A DNA stretch of 27,990 nt from a virus. Shown piece after piece: positions 1 to 6,652 of the stretch. A program made the position numbers and the translations under genes. Numbering within the stretch: the stretch's first letter is position 1; each line of letters opens with the position of its first letter. Location: the IMG/VR virus record IMGVR_UViG_3300042691_024126, positions 1-27,990 of that record; one strand, given 5' to 3'. The notes under the pieces were generated by a model. It did not search any database. It saw only the letters and a program-made list of their open reading frames with translations, and was not told the DNA's origin.

Positions 1-1
1 A

Positions 2-256
2 GAACTTTATACTTGGTGGAAAGAGATTTATCCAAAACGTCCCGATATTTACGATGCCAGCGGCTGGCATGACTACTGTAATATGCGTCGTGAAAAAGGC
101 TACCATCTTCTAGACATGGAAGATAAGACTCCTGAAGAAGAAGTTATGCGTGATAATTCATTGGCTAAGCTTCGTGAGATGGAGGAATCTTATGAAAAAG
201 AAGATGAAGAAATGATGATTCGTCTCATCAAAATTCGTGAATCACTTTGGACATAA
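2..256 (+). CDS. Conserved phage protein, 5' truncated
   Basis: An open frame enters from the left edge and ends at TAA 254-256, giving the last 84 residues. The visible part starts with an aromatic stretch (ELYTWWKEIYPKRPDIYDASG), then a basic segment and a strongly acidic, probably helical C-terminus rich in Glu, Met and Lys. I do not recognise a characterised family. The WW-KEIYPKRPD-YDASGW pattern looks like small uncharacterised proteins of T4-like and other tailed phages, but that is an impression and not a search result. Its end overlaps the next frame by 10 bases, suggesting co-translation. No catalytic motif is visible. Confidence 0.7.
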   Translation, partial: ELYTWWKEIYPKRPDIYDASGWHDYCNMRREKGYHLLDMEDKTPEEEVMRDNSLAKLREMEESYEKEDEEMMIRLIKIRESLWT

Positions 257-474
257 AATATAGACGAGACAATAGACGATGGGTGGTGGAGGTTTGGCAA
301 GAGCCTTCCTATCCCAGTCAGATTGATGAAGATGTAACTTACGACGAAGAAACTTATGTTTCTATTAACGATTGGTGTAAACAAACTTTTGGCTATCACG
401 CTCGTACAGCCTATCATATATTCGAACTAAAGAAAAAACAGCACTTAGATTGGTTTCTTTTGCGCTGGAGTTAA
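247..474 (+). CDS. Small conserved phage protein, TTG start
   Basis: A 75-codon frame overlaps the end of the upstream gene. No ATG is available, so the start is TTG 247 or a GTG near 283. The protein has a charged N-terminus (DIKYRRDNRRWVVEVW), an acidic middle (DEDVTYDEETY), and an aromatic C-terminus with FGYHARTAYHIFELKKKQ followed by WFLLRW. The composition and strand agree with a real gene, and the pattern resembles uncharacterised T4-like marine phage proteins. Its stop codon TAA (472-474) is also the first half of a TAAATA late-type promoter box for the next gene. Function unknown. Confidence 0.6.
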   Translation: MDIKYRRDNRRWVVEVWQEPSYPSQIDEDVTYDEETYVSINDWCKQTFGYHARTAYHIFELKKKQHLDWFLLRWS

Positions 475-477
475 ATA
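472..477 (+). promoter_or_regulatory. Late-type promoter box TAAATA before the 499 gene
   Basis: TTAAATA at 471-477 matches the core of T4-type late promoters (TATAAATA). The ATG at 499 lies 21 bases downstream with AGGAG at 488-492 between, so this would be an ordinary leadered late transcript. The box shares its TAA with the stop codon of the upstream gene. Confidence 0.45.
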
Positions 478-498
478 CTTGACTATTAGGAGCAACCT

Positions 499-831
499 AT
501 GAAACATATCATTTTTGTAGCAGGTTTGGCTCTGGCATTATCATATCCAGCCCAAGCCCAAGAGAAAAAAGACGCACAGAAGAATCCACCAGTAGCAGTA
601 GATACTAAGAAGGTAAAAATTGAGCGTCCAGATGCTGAAAAAGCCAAACAAGCAGAAAAAGACGCTAACAAGAAGCCAGCGCCAGCTAAGAAAGGTGATC
701 CAAAAGCACCTCCACCAAAACCAGCAGAGCATGTCAAATGTGATGTTAAAAAAGATCCAAAATGCCAAAACGTGATTCGAAAACCAAAAACCAAAGAAGA
801 ACGTGAAGCAGAAAAAGCAGCCAAAAAATAA
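499..831 (+). CDS. Secreted lysine/alanine/proline-rich protein
   Basis: A 110-residue protein with a clear Sec-type signal peptide: MKH, a hydrophobic core (IIFVAGLALALS), and a PAQAQ cleavage site after Ala20. The mature part is highly charged low-complexity sequence rich in Lys, Ala, Glu and Pro. It has one compact cysteine pair (Cys81, Cys89; HVKCDVKKDPKCQ) that could form a disulfide in the periplasm. AGGAG at 488-492 is well placed for the ATG. It is followed directly by a strong intrinsic terminator. A phage protein exported to the host periplasm could act on the envelope, in superinfection exclusion or in lysis. None of these is shown by the sequence, and no family is recognised. Confidence 0.8.
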   Translation: MKHIIFVAGLALALSYPAQAQEKKDAQKNPPVAVDTKKVKIERPDAEKAKQAEKDANKKPAPAKKGDPKAPPPKPAEHVKCDVKKDPKCQNVIRKPKTKEEREAEKAAKK

Positions 832-838
832 TAATACG

Positions 839-879
839 ACCCGCCCCTCTAGACATAGTCAACGGGCGGGTTTTCTTTT
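839..879 (+). terminator. Intrinsic terminator
   Basis: ACCCGCCC (839-846) pairs with GGGCGGGT (864-871). This is a perfect 8-bp G+C-rich stem with a 17-base loop, followed by a T-rich tract (TTTTCTTTT, 871-879). It closes the transcript of the secreted-protein gene and insulates it from the sigma70 promoter ten bases downstream. Confidence 0.9.
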
Positions 880-888
880 GGATAAAGA

Positions 889-917
889 TTGACAAACTTT
901 TGGACTGAACATATAAT
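889..917 (+). promoter_or_regulatory. Consensus sigma70 promoter
   Basis: TTGACA (889-894), a 17-base spacer, and TATAAT (912-917) match the bacterial housekeeping consensus at every base. Initiation is expected near 924, giving a leader of about 29 bases with AGGAG (941-945) before the TTG start at 953. This is the type of promoter a phage uses early, with unmodified host RNA polymerase. Confidence 0.9.
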
Positions 918-952
918 AATATACATAGTTAAACACTGATAGGAGAAATGAA

Positions 953-2146
953 TTGGCTAGAGCAAATACAAAGAAAACTCGTGTTACTCGAAAACAAGTT
1001 GCCGAACATCGTTCTAAGTCACAAAAGGATCACAGCCCTAGTTGGGAAGGTTGTGAGAATTTTAATACTGAGCAATTTTATAGACATTGGCAAAGTGCTA
1101 TGGCCTATTACAGAACTGAATTCAAAGCCAGTGATTTGAAACCTGCAGTGATTAAATGGATGACCAGTAACGATTATCCAAAAAATGTAATTGAAGCTTT
1201 TAAGAAAAGTAAAGATTGGCGTTGCAACGGAACCATGGGTGCTATTGCTAGTTGCTTGCTTCGTGGTATGCCTAGTGTTCGTGCAGACTTCAATAACGGT
1301 CGTAACAGTGCCTTATGGCTTGGTGATCAAATTGCTGACATAGTTGAAAACAGCAAAATGGATATTGAAGAAGAGGAAGAAAAAGAAGTAAAAAATTCCG
1401 CTCCACAAATTAGTATTCAGGAACGTGTACGCGAAGCCACTTTTGGAATGACTGAAGAAATTGAAGACGCTATCCAACGTTGGCAAACTGACCCAGATAA
1501 TTTTAATCCTAAAGAGTTCAAAGTGCTAAATTTGCTTAAAGGCAAACAAGCCAAGGCTGCTCATGCTCGTATTATCCGTGACTTCTATTCTCGTGATCTT
1601 GCTGAGCTGGAGGAGTTGGCTAGTGGCAAGGCTGACGAGCAACTTAAAGAGGGTTATAGTCACCGTAGTAAAAAACAGATTCGTACATTCATTGATTTTT
1701 TGAAAGAAGTAAACGAAGCTTGTACTATGCTAATGCAAGAAGCTAAAGTTACTCGTAAGCCACGTGCCAAAAAAGCAGTGCCTGCTGATAAGGTGGTGGC
1801 TAAGATGAAATACATGAAAACTTTTGAACCGCTTAAATTGGTCAGTATTAATCCCACAGACATTCTTGGTGCTAAGGAACTTTGGATTTATAATACTAAA
1901 AGTCGTAAACTGGGCAAGTATGTGGCCAACGAATATATGGAATTGGGAGTTAAGGGCACAAGCCTAACTGGTTTTAGTGAAGCACAGAGTATCTGCAAAA
2001 CTATCCGCAAGCCAGAAGAAAAACTCAAAGAGTTTAAGGCTGCTGGTAAAGTTCAATTACGTAAGTTTTTGGAGGACATCAATGCTACAGACACTAAAAT
2101 GAATGGTCGCATCAACGAAGAAACTATTCTTCTTAAAGTTGCTTAA
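953..2146 (+). CDS. Conserved T4-like phage protein, TTG start
   Basis: A 397-residue acidic/basic, probably helical protein of unknown function. The TTG start at 953 is chosen because AGGAG (941-945) is 7 bases upstream. The ATG at 948 is too close to that site and opens only a short shadow frame. The N-terminus (MARANTKKTRVTRKQ) is very basic. Residues about 137-147 are acidic (IEEEEEKEVK). A basic linker (TRKPRAKK) at about 267-274 precedes a conserved-looking C-terminal domain (KLVSINPTDILGAKELWIYNTKSRKLG). It looks like an uncharacterised protein common in marine T4-like phages, and the basic tracts suggest nucleic-acid contact. It is driven by a consensus sigma70 promoter, so early expression is likely. 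Its stop overlaps that of the converging fibre gene. Confidence 0.85.
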   Translation: MARANTKKTRVTRKQVAEHRSKSQKDHSPSWEGCENFNTEQFYRHWQSAMAYYRTEFKASDLKPAVIKWMTSNDYPKNVIEAFKKSKDWRCNGTMGAIASCLLRGMPSVRADFNNGRNSALWLGDQIADIVENSKMDIEEEEEKEVKNSAPQISIQERVREATFGMTEEIEDAIQRWQTDPDNFNPKEFKVLNLLKGKQAKAAHARIIRDFYSRDLAELEELASGKADEQLKEGYSHRSKKQIRTFIDFLKEVNEACTMLMQEAKVTRKPRAKKAVPADKVVAKMKYMKTFEPLKLVSINPTDILGAKELWIYNTKSRKLGKYVANEYMELGVKGTSLTGFSEAQSICKTIRKPEEKLKEFKAAGKVQLRKFLEDINATDTKMNGRINEETILLKVA

Positions 2147-3681
2147 GATGCTTCGTAAGTTCCGGAGATTATAAACCAATCTCCGGACGCCCAAGCGAAT
2201 GGACTGTTATGTGTAACAACACCAGTATCCCAAAATAGTGTTACATTATCACTATCCAAACTTAAACTAGTTGTATATGCATTATGAGCTAGAGAATTAT
2301 AAAGTCTAGTACCATCATTGTTCATAACTAAACTTAGCACTGCTCTGCTAATTGCTCTTGCAGTAACAGGCAAACTGATTTTATATTCGCCAGAACCAAA
2401 AGTTGTTGTTGATCCAGCTATCATCATCATCCATACATGAACAGTATTGCCAACACGTTTATATGTGCCTTCTAGTAGTCCATTACCAATAGTTGGGTTG
2501 GTTGTAGCGGCAGTCCATGTTGGTGTAAAGTTGGTCCAAAGACCATCAGGGCTTGTGCCATCAGATAACTTTAACCTACTACGTAACTGAATCGCACCCG
2601 TACCTGATGCGTCTAATTCTAAATCTGCGTTACTATCTACAGTTTGAATAAGATTTGTGTTTATTCTAACGCCACCGATTGTAACATCATTAGGAATACT
2701 AGTTAAGTAGCTAGATAGATTTGGTCCAGTTATAGTAATATTGCCTTCTGCATCTGTAGTGACCGTTACATTTGATGCTCCAATAAATTTTATAGTTTCG
2801 CCTTTATCTATAGTTCTTAATGTAGAATCATCACCTGCTACATTAAAAGACCAAGAAGTTAAATAGCCAGAATCATTAGATAATTGGCTTATGTCTGTTA
2901 TTGGTTTTCTAGTTATTGTAAATGTATAAACAAAAACATTACTAACAGGTGACTGTAACACAGGAATAACAAAATCAAAAAACCCGCTAACTGTATTAGT
3001 TTTTGTGACTGCTCCTGAAACAGTAACAATAGTATTTGGTGGGAATGTTCCCGACGACCCAGTTAAAAATGTAAATGTATCACCAATTTTTAAAGATTCT
3101 AATTTATCAATATATGGGGAATCATCTTCAGTACGTATCTCAATTTCACTAGCATTAGTCCACTCTACTGATGCTATGCCACCAATTCCTTCACCGCCAG
3201 TGTATTCCTCAGATACAACTAACTGCCCTGCACTAGTAACCCCAACTGTAGTAGATCCCAAATATATTGTACTACCACTTAGATAAATGTCCCTAAATCT
3301 ATTAGTAGATGAACCTATATCATAAGTCACATCTGCTGTAGGAATAATATTTTGTGAAACAGCGGCTAAATTTGGACCATTAATTGTAATAGCACCTTCA
3401 GCATTTGATGTTACAGTAACACCACCTGTGCCAGCAAATCTAATAGTTTCACCACTGTTTATTGTTCTCAATGTGGAATCATCGCCGGCAACTGCTAATG
3501 AGAACTGTCCAGAGTTAGTGTTAACAATAGTAATTTGATCACTGTTTGCATTAGCTACTAAGCTGATCCCCGCACCCGCTACCAGTGTCAGTGTATCATC
3601 CACTGCATCTGCACTAATTGTAATATTGTCTGGTTGTACTACAATGCGTCTAAACGCATCAAAATAAGCTGGTCCGGCCAT
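2143..3681 (-). CDS. Tail fibre / adhesin-like virion protein
   Basis: A 512-residue beta-rich protein on the minus strand. The start is the ATG read from 3681 (MAGPAYFDAFRRI), preceded on that strand by GGAG; a longer upstream frame has no ribosome site. Residues about 60-107 and 278-323 are an internal repeat (VAGDDSTLRTI...GETI.F...VTV...AEG.ITI.GPNL). Between them is YDIGSSTNRFRDIYLSGSTIYLG, a block common in phage fibres. DISQLSNDSGYL precedes the second copy. The C-terminus (PTWTAATTNPTIGNGLLEGTYKRVGNTVHVW) resembles a receptor-binding tip domain of many phage tails. It faces the other structural genes and is driven by its own GATAAATA box. The exact virion position is unknown. Confidence 0.85.
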   Translation of the reverse strand: MAGPAYFDAFRRIVVQPDNITISADAVDDTLTLVAGAGISLVANANSDQITIVNTNSGQFSLAVAGDDSTLRTINSGETIRFAGTGGVTVTSNAEGAITINGPNLAAVSQNIIPTADVTYDIGSSTNRFRDIYLSGSTIYLGSTTVGVTSAGQLVVSEEYTGGEGIGGIASVEWTNASEIEIRTEDDSPYIDKLESLKIGDTFTFLTGSSGTFPPNTIVTVSGAVTKTNTVSGFFDFVIPVLQSPVSNVFVYTFTITRKPITDISQLSNDSGYLTSWSFNVAGDDSTLRTIDKGETIKFIGASNVTVTTDAEGNITITGPNLSSYLTSIPNDVTIGGVRINTNLIQTVDSNADLELDASGTGAIQLRSRLKLSDGTSPDGLWTNFTPTWTAATTNPTIGNGLLEGTYKRVGNTVHVWMMMIAGSTTTFGSGEYKISLPVTARAISRAVLSLVMNNDGTRLYNSLAHNAYTTSLSLDSDNVTLFWDTGVVTHNSPFAWASGDWFIISGTYEAS

Positions 3682-3701
3682 TAAAAAGCTCCAATTTTCA
3701 T

Positions 3702-3709
3702 TATTTATC
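3702..3709 (-). promoter_or_regulatory. Late-type promoter box GATAAATA (minus strand)
   Basis: Read on the minus strand, 3709-3702 is GATAAATA. It lies 20 bases upstream of the fibre ATG at 3681 with GGAG in between, so the transcript has a normal leader. It is back-to-back with the plus-strand box at 3715-3722. Confidence 0.55.
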
Positions 3710-3714
3710 GCACA

Positions 3715-3722
3715 GCTAAATA
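3715..3722 (+). promoter_or_regulatory. Late-type promoter box GCTAAATA
   Basis: GCTAAATA at 3715-3722 is 23 bases upstream of the ATG at 3746, with only a weak GAG in the leader. Together with the minus-strand box five bases away it forms a compact divergent late promoter pair between two fibre genes. Confidence 0.5.
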
Positions 3723-3745
3723 CTGAAGTAAACGAGATAACCCAC

Positions 3746-5251
3746 ATGAATAACCTACTTTCTATCGACGGCGACAAAATTGTCATTGAAAAACTGCGTG
3801 TAAAATTCACTGAAGGCCCTATTACTCATGCTGGAAATTTAGAAGTTGTAGGACAATCTAAATTTAATGACGGTGTGGCAGTAAAAGGCAATGCTGATAT
3901 TAGCGGAACAATAACTGCTGATACAATCAATGTTAAGCATATTATCTGTGATGAGCCAGGCGGGCTAAATGACCCATTTGCTTTTACAGCAAATACTGCC
4001 AAAGAATTAGACGGTAAAGGTTTTCATTTTACAGACGGTAACGCTACAAGACAGTTTGTGTTTAAAGAAAACGGGCGTATGTGGAGTACCATGAACTTAG
4101 ATTTAAGTCGTGGTAACAGTTATCAAATAGAAAATATCCCAGTGCTAACAATGACCGCCCTAGGGGACTCTGTTGTAAAAAGTAGTTTGCAAAGCGTAGG
4201 TACACTGCATAAACTTAAAGTGGGCGGTGATGTTGAATTTGCAGAATGGGCATTTTTTAATTCTGTACACAACAGATTAGGTATTAACACTGATAGTCCT
4301 AACGGTGCTATCGGTATCGTAGAAAATAATGTTGAACTGGTACTGAGCAGTTATAAACCTGGTGTAGGTTATGTAGGAACATTTAACAACACAGATTTAG
4401 AATTAGGAACAGATAATACCAGCAGAGTTGTAATTAAAAACACAGGTGAAGTAGTATTTGGTAGCGCCAAATATAAAAATGCTGTGATAAGAATTCATGG
4501 TAAATTAGAAGTTGATGAATTAGTCAACGATCCTAGAGAAGGTAAATTTTTACCATTAACATTTAAAGCGGGTAAGGATACAAGCATATATGGTACAGGC
4601 ATTGTTTGGATGCAGGATAATTCTGCAAGACAATTTACATATGCTGCCAACCCAGATAGAATTTTAAGCAGTGAAATAATTGACCTGGCAGATGACAAAT
4701 GGTATAGTATTGGCTCAGCAATGGTACTATCAAGAGCAAGTTTGGGTGCTAGTGTTACATCTAGTAGCCTTACTAAGTTAGGATCTTTAGAAAGTTTAGA
4801 AGTACTTGGGTCAACTACTTTAAATAATTTAACTGCTTCAACTGTAAGTGTTTTAGGCACTAACCAATTTACTTTAGATTCGACTGGTATTACTACTGCT
4901 AATTCGTTTATTGTAACTTGCGATAACGAACAAGAATTCAAAATTGATAGCAACGATAATATTGAGTTAGGAAATAAACAAAACACAGCTCGAAAATTAA
5001 GTTTATTTGGGCAAGTAAGTGTTAACGCAAATAATCCTGAACCAGACGTAGCACTAACAGTCAATGGTAATTTAAGTTTTGCTAACAAGAAATTTATCAC
5101 AGGCACAAACAAACCAACAACAGGAACTTACAGAAAAGGCGACATCTGTTGGAACACTGAACCAGAAGCTACTGCATATGTTGGATGGGTGTGTATAAAA
5201 GAAGGTACTCCTGGTGAGTGGTTACCATTTGGACAGATCTCAAACAACTAA
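3746..5251 (+). CDS. Tail fibre-like structural protein with internal duplication
   Basis: A 501-residue virion-type protein. The N-terminal half reads as short beta modules (LEVVGQSKFNDGVAVKGNADISGTITADTINVKHI). Two diverged copies of a block of about 75 residues lie near 90-165 and 282-360. Both contain (A/S)RQF..., a S(M/I)xxLxL-like strand, a second A(L/S)G..V..SSL...G(T/S)L..L.V segment and a GDVEF/GSTTL ending. The C-terminus (GTYRKGDICWNTEP...YVGWVCIKEGTPGEWLPFG) is a closing block often seen in phage fibre and structural proteins. It is driven by the late-type box at 3715. The last 38 bases overlap the next gene. Confidence 0.85.
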   Translation: MNNLLSIDGDKIVIEKLRVKFTEGPITHAGNLEVVGQSKFNDGVAVKGNADISGTITADTINVKHIICDEPGGLNDPFAFTANTAKELDGKGFHFTDGNATRQFVFKENGRMWSTMNLDLSRGNSYQIENIPVLTMTALGDSVVKSSLQSVGTLHKLKVGGDVEFAEWAFFNSVHNRLGINTDSPNGAIGIVENNVELVLSSYKPGVGYVGTFNNTDLELGTDNTSRVVIKNTGEVVFGSAKYKNAVIRIHGKLEVDELVNDPREGKFLPLTFKAGKDTSIYGTGIVWMQDNSARQFTYAANPDRILSSEIIDLADDKWYSIGSAMVLSRASLGASVTSSSLTKLGSLESLEVLGSTTLNNLTASTVSVLGTNQFTLDSTGITTANSFIVTCDNEQEFKIDSNDNIELGNKQNTARKLSLFGQVSVNANNPEPDVALTVNGNLSFANKKFITGTNKPTTGTYRKGDICWNTEPEATAYVGWVCIKEGTPGEWLPFGQISNN

Positions 5252-5834
5252 TGTTTGGATCATCGGCAACGGCGAAAGTCGTAAAAACGTAGACTTAGCA
5301 ACACTTAGCGGAACGGTCATAGGCTGTAATGCTATTCATAGAGACCACGTCTGTGATAGGATAGTGGCAGTTGATAGACGCATGGTTCAAGAGATATTGC
5401 TAAATCCACTATACAAAAACATCTCCATTTATACCAGACCAAACTGGATCAATCAATTCAAATCAAATCCAAACGTACACACTGTTCCCAAGTTGCCTTA
5501 TGATGGAACTAGTCGCTGGGACGATCCTTGGAATTGGAACAGCGGACCATTTGCTGTTTTATTAGGTTGTTTAGAAAATACACATACAGTGAATCTTTTA
5601 GGTTTTGATCTTTATAGTACAGATTCAAAAGTAAACAACATTTATAAAAATACAGACAACTACGACGTTGACTCAAAATCGGCTGTGGACTTTACTCACT
5701 GGCTGTATCAACTTAAAAAACTTTTTGATTTATATCCAAATACAAATTTTATACAGTGGCAAATAGAAAATTGGAATATTCCTGAGTCTTGGAAAAATTC
5801 AAAAAACTTGACTTTTAAAACATTAAATGTATAA
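5214..5834 (+). CDS. Putative GT42/DUF115-like Rossmann-fold protein (possible sugar transferase)
   Basis: About 206 residues. The start is uncertain: GTG 5214 has GAAGG eight bases upstream, and TTG 5229 is an alternative. The core begins with a nucleotide-binding-like strand and loop, VWIIGNGESRKNVDL, then VIGCNAIHRDHVCDRIVAVD. Later NSGPFAVLLGCLENTHTVNLLGFDLYS lines up in style with the IAGNGPS... and TSG..A...A..LG...I.L.GIDFY blocks of bacterial sialyltransferases (GT42) and with DUF115 proteins. This is motif resemblance only. It overlaps the preceding fibre gene by 38 bases and lies close to kdsA and a GT8-like gene, consistent with a surface-sugar role. Its stop codon lies in the TATAAT of the queD promoter. 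Confidence 0.6.
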   Translation: MSGYHLDRSQTTNVWIIGNGESRKNVDLATLSGTVIGCNAIHRDHVCDRIVAVDRRMVQEILLNPLYKNISIYTRPNWINQFKSNPNVHTVPKLPYDGTSRWDDPWNWNSGPFAVLLGCLENTHTVNLLGFDLYSTDSKVNNIYKNTDNYDVDSKSAVDFTHWLYQLKKLFDLYPNTNFIQWQIENWNIPESWKNSKNLTFKTLNV

Positions 5835-5835
5835 T
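5808..5835 (+). promoter_or_regulatory. Sigma70-type promoter for queD
   Basis: TTGACT (5808-5813), a 16-base spacer and TATAAT (5830-5835). Initiation near 5842 gives a leader of about 80 bases before the queD ATG at 5923. The TAA of TATAAT is the stop codon (5832-5834) of the upstream gene. Confidence 0.75.
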
Positions 5836-5842
5836 TACATTA

Positions 5843-5885
5843 TGCGGCCTTAGGCATTCAACCCGCAATATAAATTCTGCATGTC
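5843..5885 (+). promoter_or_regulatory. Structured queD leader, possible control element
   Basis: TGCGG (5843-5847) pairs with CCGCA (5863-5867) at the very 5' end of the predicted queD mRNA. The loop GGCAU (5853-5857) could also pair with AUGUC (5881-5885), with one G.U, which would make an H-type pseudoknot. QueD genes are often controlled by preQ1 riboswitches, which are small H-type pseudoknots with a C-rich second strand and an A-rich tail. This element has a CCC strand and an AU-rich tail but lacks the usual A-rich consensus, so it is only a candidate. A TATAAATT box at 5869-5876 lies directly behind the hairpin. Confidence 0.3.
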
Positions 5886-5922
5886 ATCAAACTTTCTCTT
5901 CATTTTAAAAAGGAGGCAAGAG

Positions 5923-6456
5923 ATGGCAAAATATCTTTCAACAAAAACTTACGGTAACGACAGAGGGCTGTCATGCTGTTTTAGACAATGGCGCAGTACA
6001 CATAGCCACTGCTCATTACTACACGGATATTCAATTGGTATCAAATTAATTTTTGAATCCGAAACACTAGACGATCGTAACTGGGTCATGGACTTTGGTG
6101 GGCTCAAAGCATTTAAAGAGTGGAGTGAACACATGTTTGATCACACTTTGGTTATTGCCAAAGATGATCCACATTTACAAATGTTCTTAAAAATGGCTGA
6201 ATTAGGTTTACAAGACCAAGGTGGTGTTTGTGACGTTAGACTAGTAGAAGGTGTGGGCTGTGAAAAATTTGCAGAACTAGCCTACAATGTAATGAATAAC
6301 ATTCTTAAAACTTTTCAAGAAGGCGAAGATTGGACACTGCTTAAGAATAACGGCAAAGTTGTTTTCAAAGCACGTTATCCTGTTGGTCAAGGTGTAAAAC
6401 TACGTTCAGTAGAAGTTTTTGAACATGCTGGTAACTCAGCAGTGTATGAAGGATGA
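5923..6456 (+). CDS. queD: 6-carboxytetrahydropterin synthase-like protein (QueD/PTPS family)
   Basis: QueD turns 7,8-dihydroneopterin triphosphate into 6-carboxytetrahydropterin on the path to preQ0/preQ1, used for queuosine and, in some phages, 7-deazaguanine DNA bases. ATG 5923 is preferred over ATG 5881 because AAGGAGG ends six bases before it. Over 177 residues the family pattern is visible: THSHC...LHGY (His27, His29, Cys30 as nucleophile candidate, His34), WVMDFGGLK (residues 54-62), FDHTLV (72-77), GCEKFAE and a C-terminal VEVFEH. The usual HGH zinc motif reads HGY (Tyr36), as I recall from a phage/bacterial subgroup, so the third ligand must come from elsewhere. No other queuosine gene is in the window. 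The last bases overlap the next gene (ATGA). Confidence 0.8.
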   Translation: MAKYLSTKTYGNDRGLSCCFRQWRSTHSHCSLLHGYSIGIKLIFESETLDDRNWVMDFGGLKAFKEWSEHMFDHTLVIAKDDPHLQMFLKMAELGLQDQGGVCDVRLVEGVGCEKFAELAYNVMNNILKTFQEGEDWTLLKNNGKVVFKARYPVGQGVKLRSVEVFEHAGNSAVYEG

Positions 6457-6644
6457 ATAGTTTTGAACGTATATGGGCCCGGGCAACTGGGCACCTAATG
6501 GGACAGACTGATGAGGACAGGCCAGATGTACCTATTCTCACTGTACGTGAAGCACGAGTAGCATTATTTTTAAAAACATTTTGGGTAATTATTCACGTGG
6601 TTACTTGCTTGTTTATTATCGCCAATGTAATTAGACATTGGTAA
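6453..6644 (+). CDS. Small single-span membrane protein
   Basis: 63 residues. Its ATG overlaps the queD stop (ATGA, 6453-6456), so it is probably translated by coupling. The N-terminal 30 residues are charged (FERIWARATG, TDEDRPDVPILTVREARVA), followed by one hydrophobic helix (FLKTFWVIIHVVTCLFIIANVI) ending in RHW. Small proteins of this design with DEDRPD.PILTVREA recur in marine T4-like phages as I remember them, with no known function. The stop codon TAA (6642-6644) is part of the kdsA promoter box. Confidence 0.75.
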   Translation: MNSFERIWARATGHLMGQTDEDRPDVPILTVREARVALFLKTFWVIIHVVTCLFIIANVIRHW

Positions 6645-6647
6645 ATA
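6622..6647 (+). promoter_or_regulatory. Hairpin plus late-type box GGTAAATA before kdsA
   Basis: CCAATGT (6622-6628) and ACATTGG (6635-6641) form a perfect 7-bp inverted repeat with a 6-base loop. It is directly followed by TAAATA (6642-6647). The kdsA ATG at 6653 comes five bases after the box and there is no Shine-Dalgarno sequence, which predicts a leaderless late mRNA. The hairpin would be present only in RNA read through from queD. Confidence 0.5.
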
Positions 6648-6652
6648 ATTAT

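Noticed and set aside
486-824. Minus-strand frame of 112 codons opposite the secreted-protein gene
   Set aside because: Mirror of a low-complexity Lys/Ala gene; it runs through a gene with a clear signal peptide and ribosome site and has no start signals of its own.
948-1139. ATG-started 63-codon frame just after AGGAG
   Set aside because: Spacing to AGGAG is only two bases, the product is unremarkable, and it shadows the 397-residue frame started by TTG 953 at good spacing.
4495-5112. Long minus-strand frame of 205 codons
   Set aside because: Antisense shadow of a fibre gene with biased codons; no ribosome site and no recognisable protein features.
5843-5880. A confident preQ1 riboswitch call
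   Set aside because: The stem and possible pseudoknot are present, but the A-rich tail and loop consensus are not, so it is kept only as a candidate.
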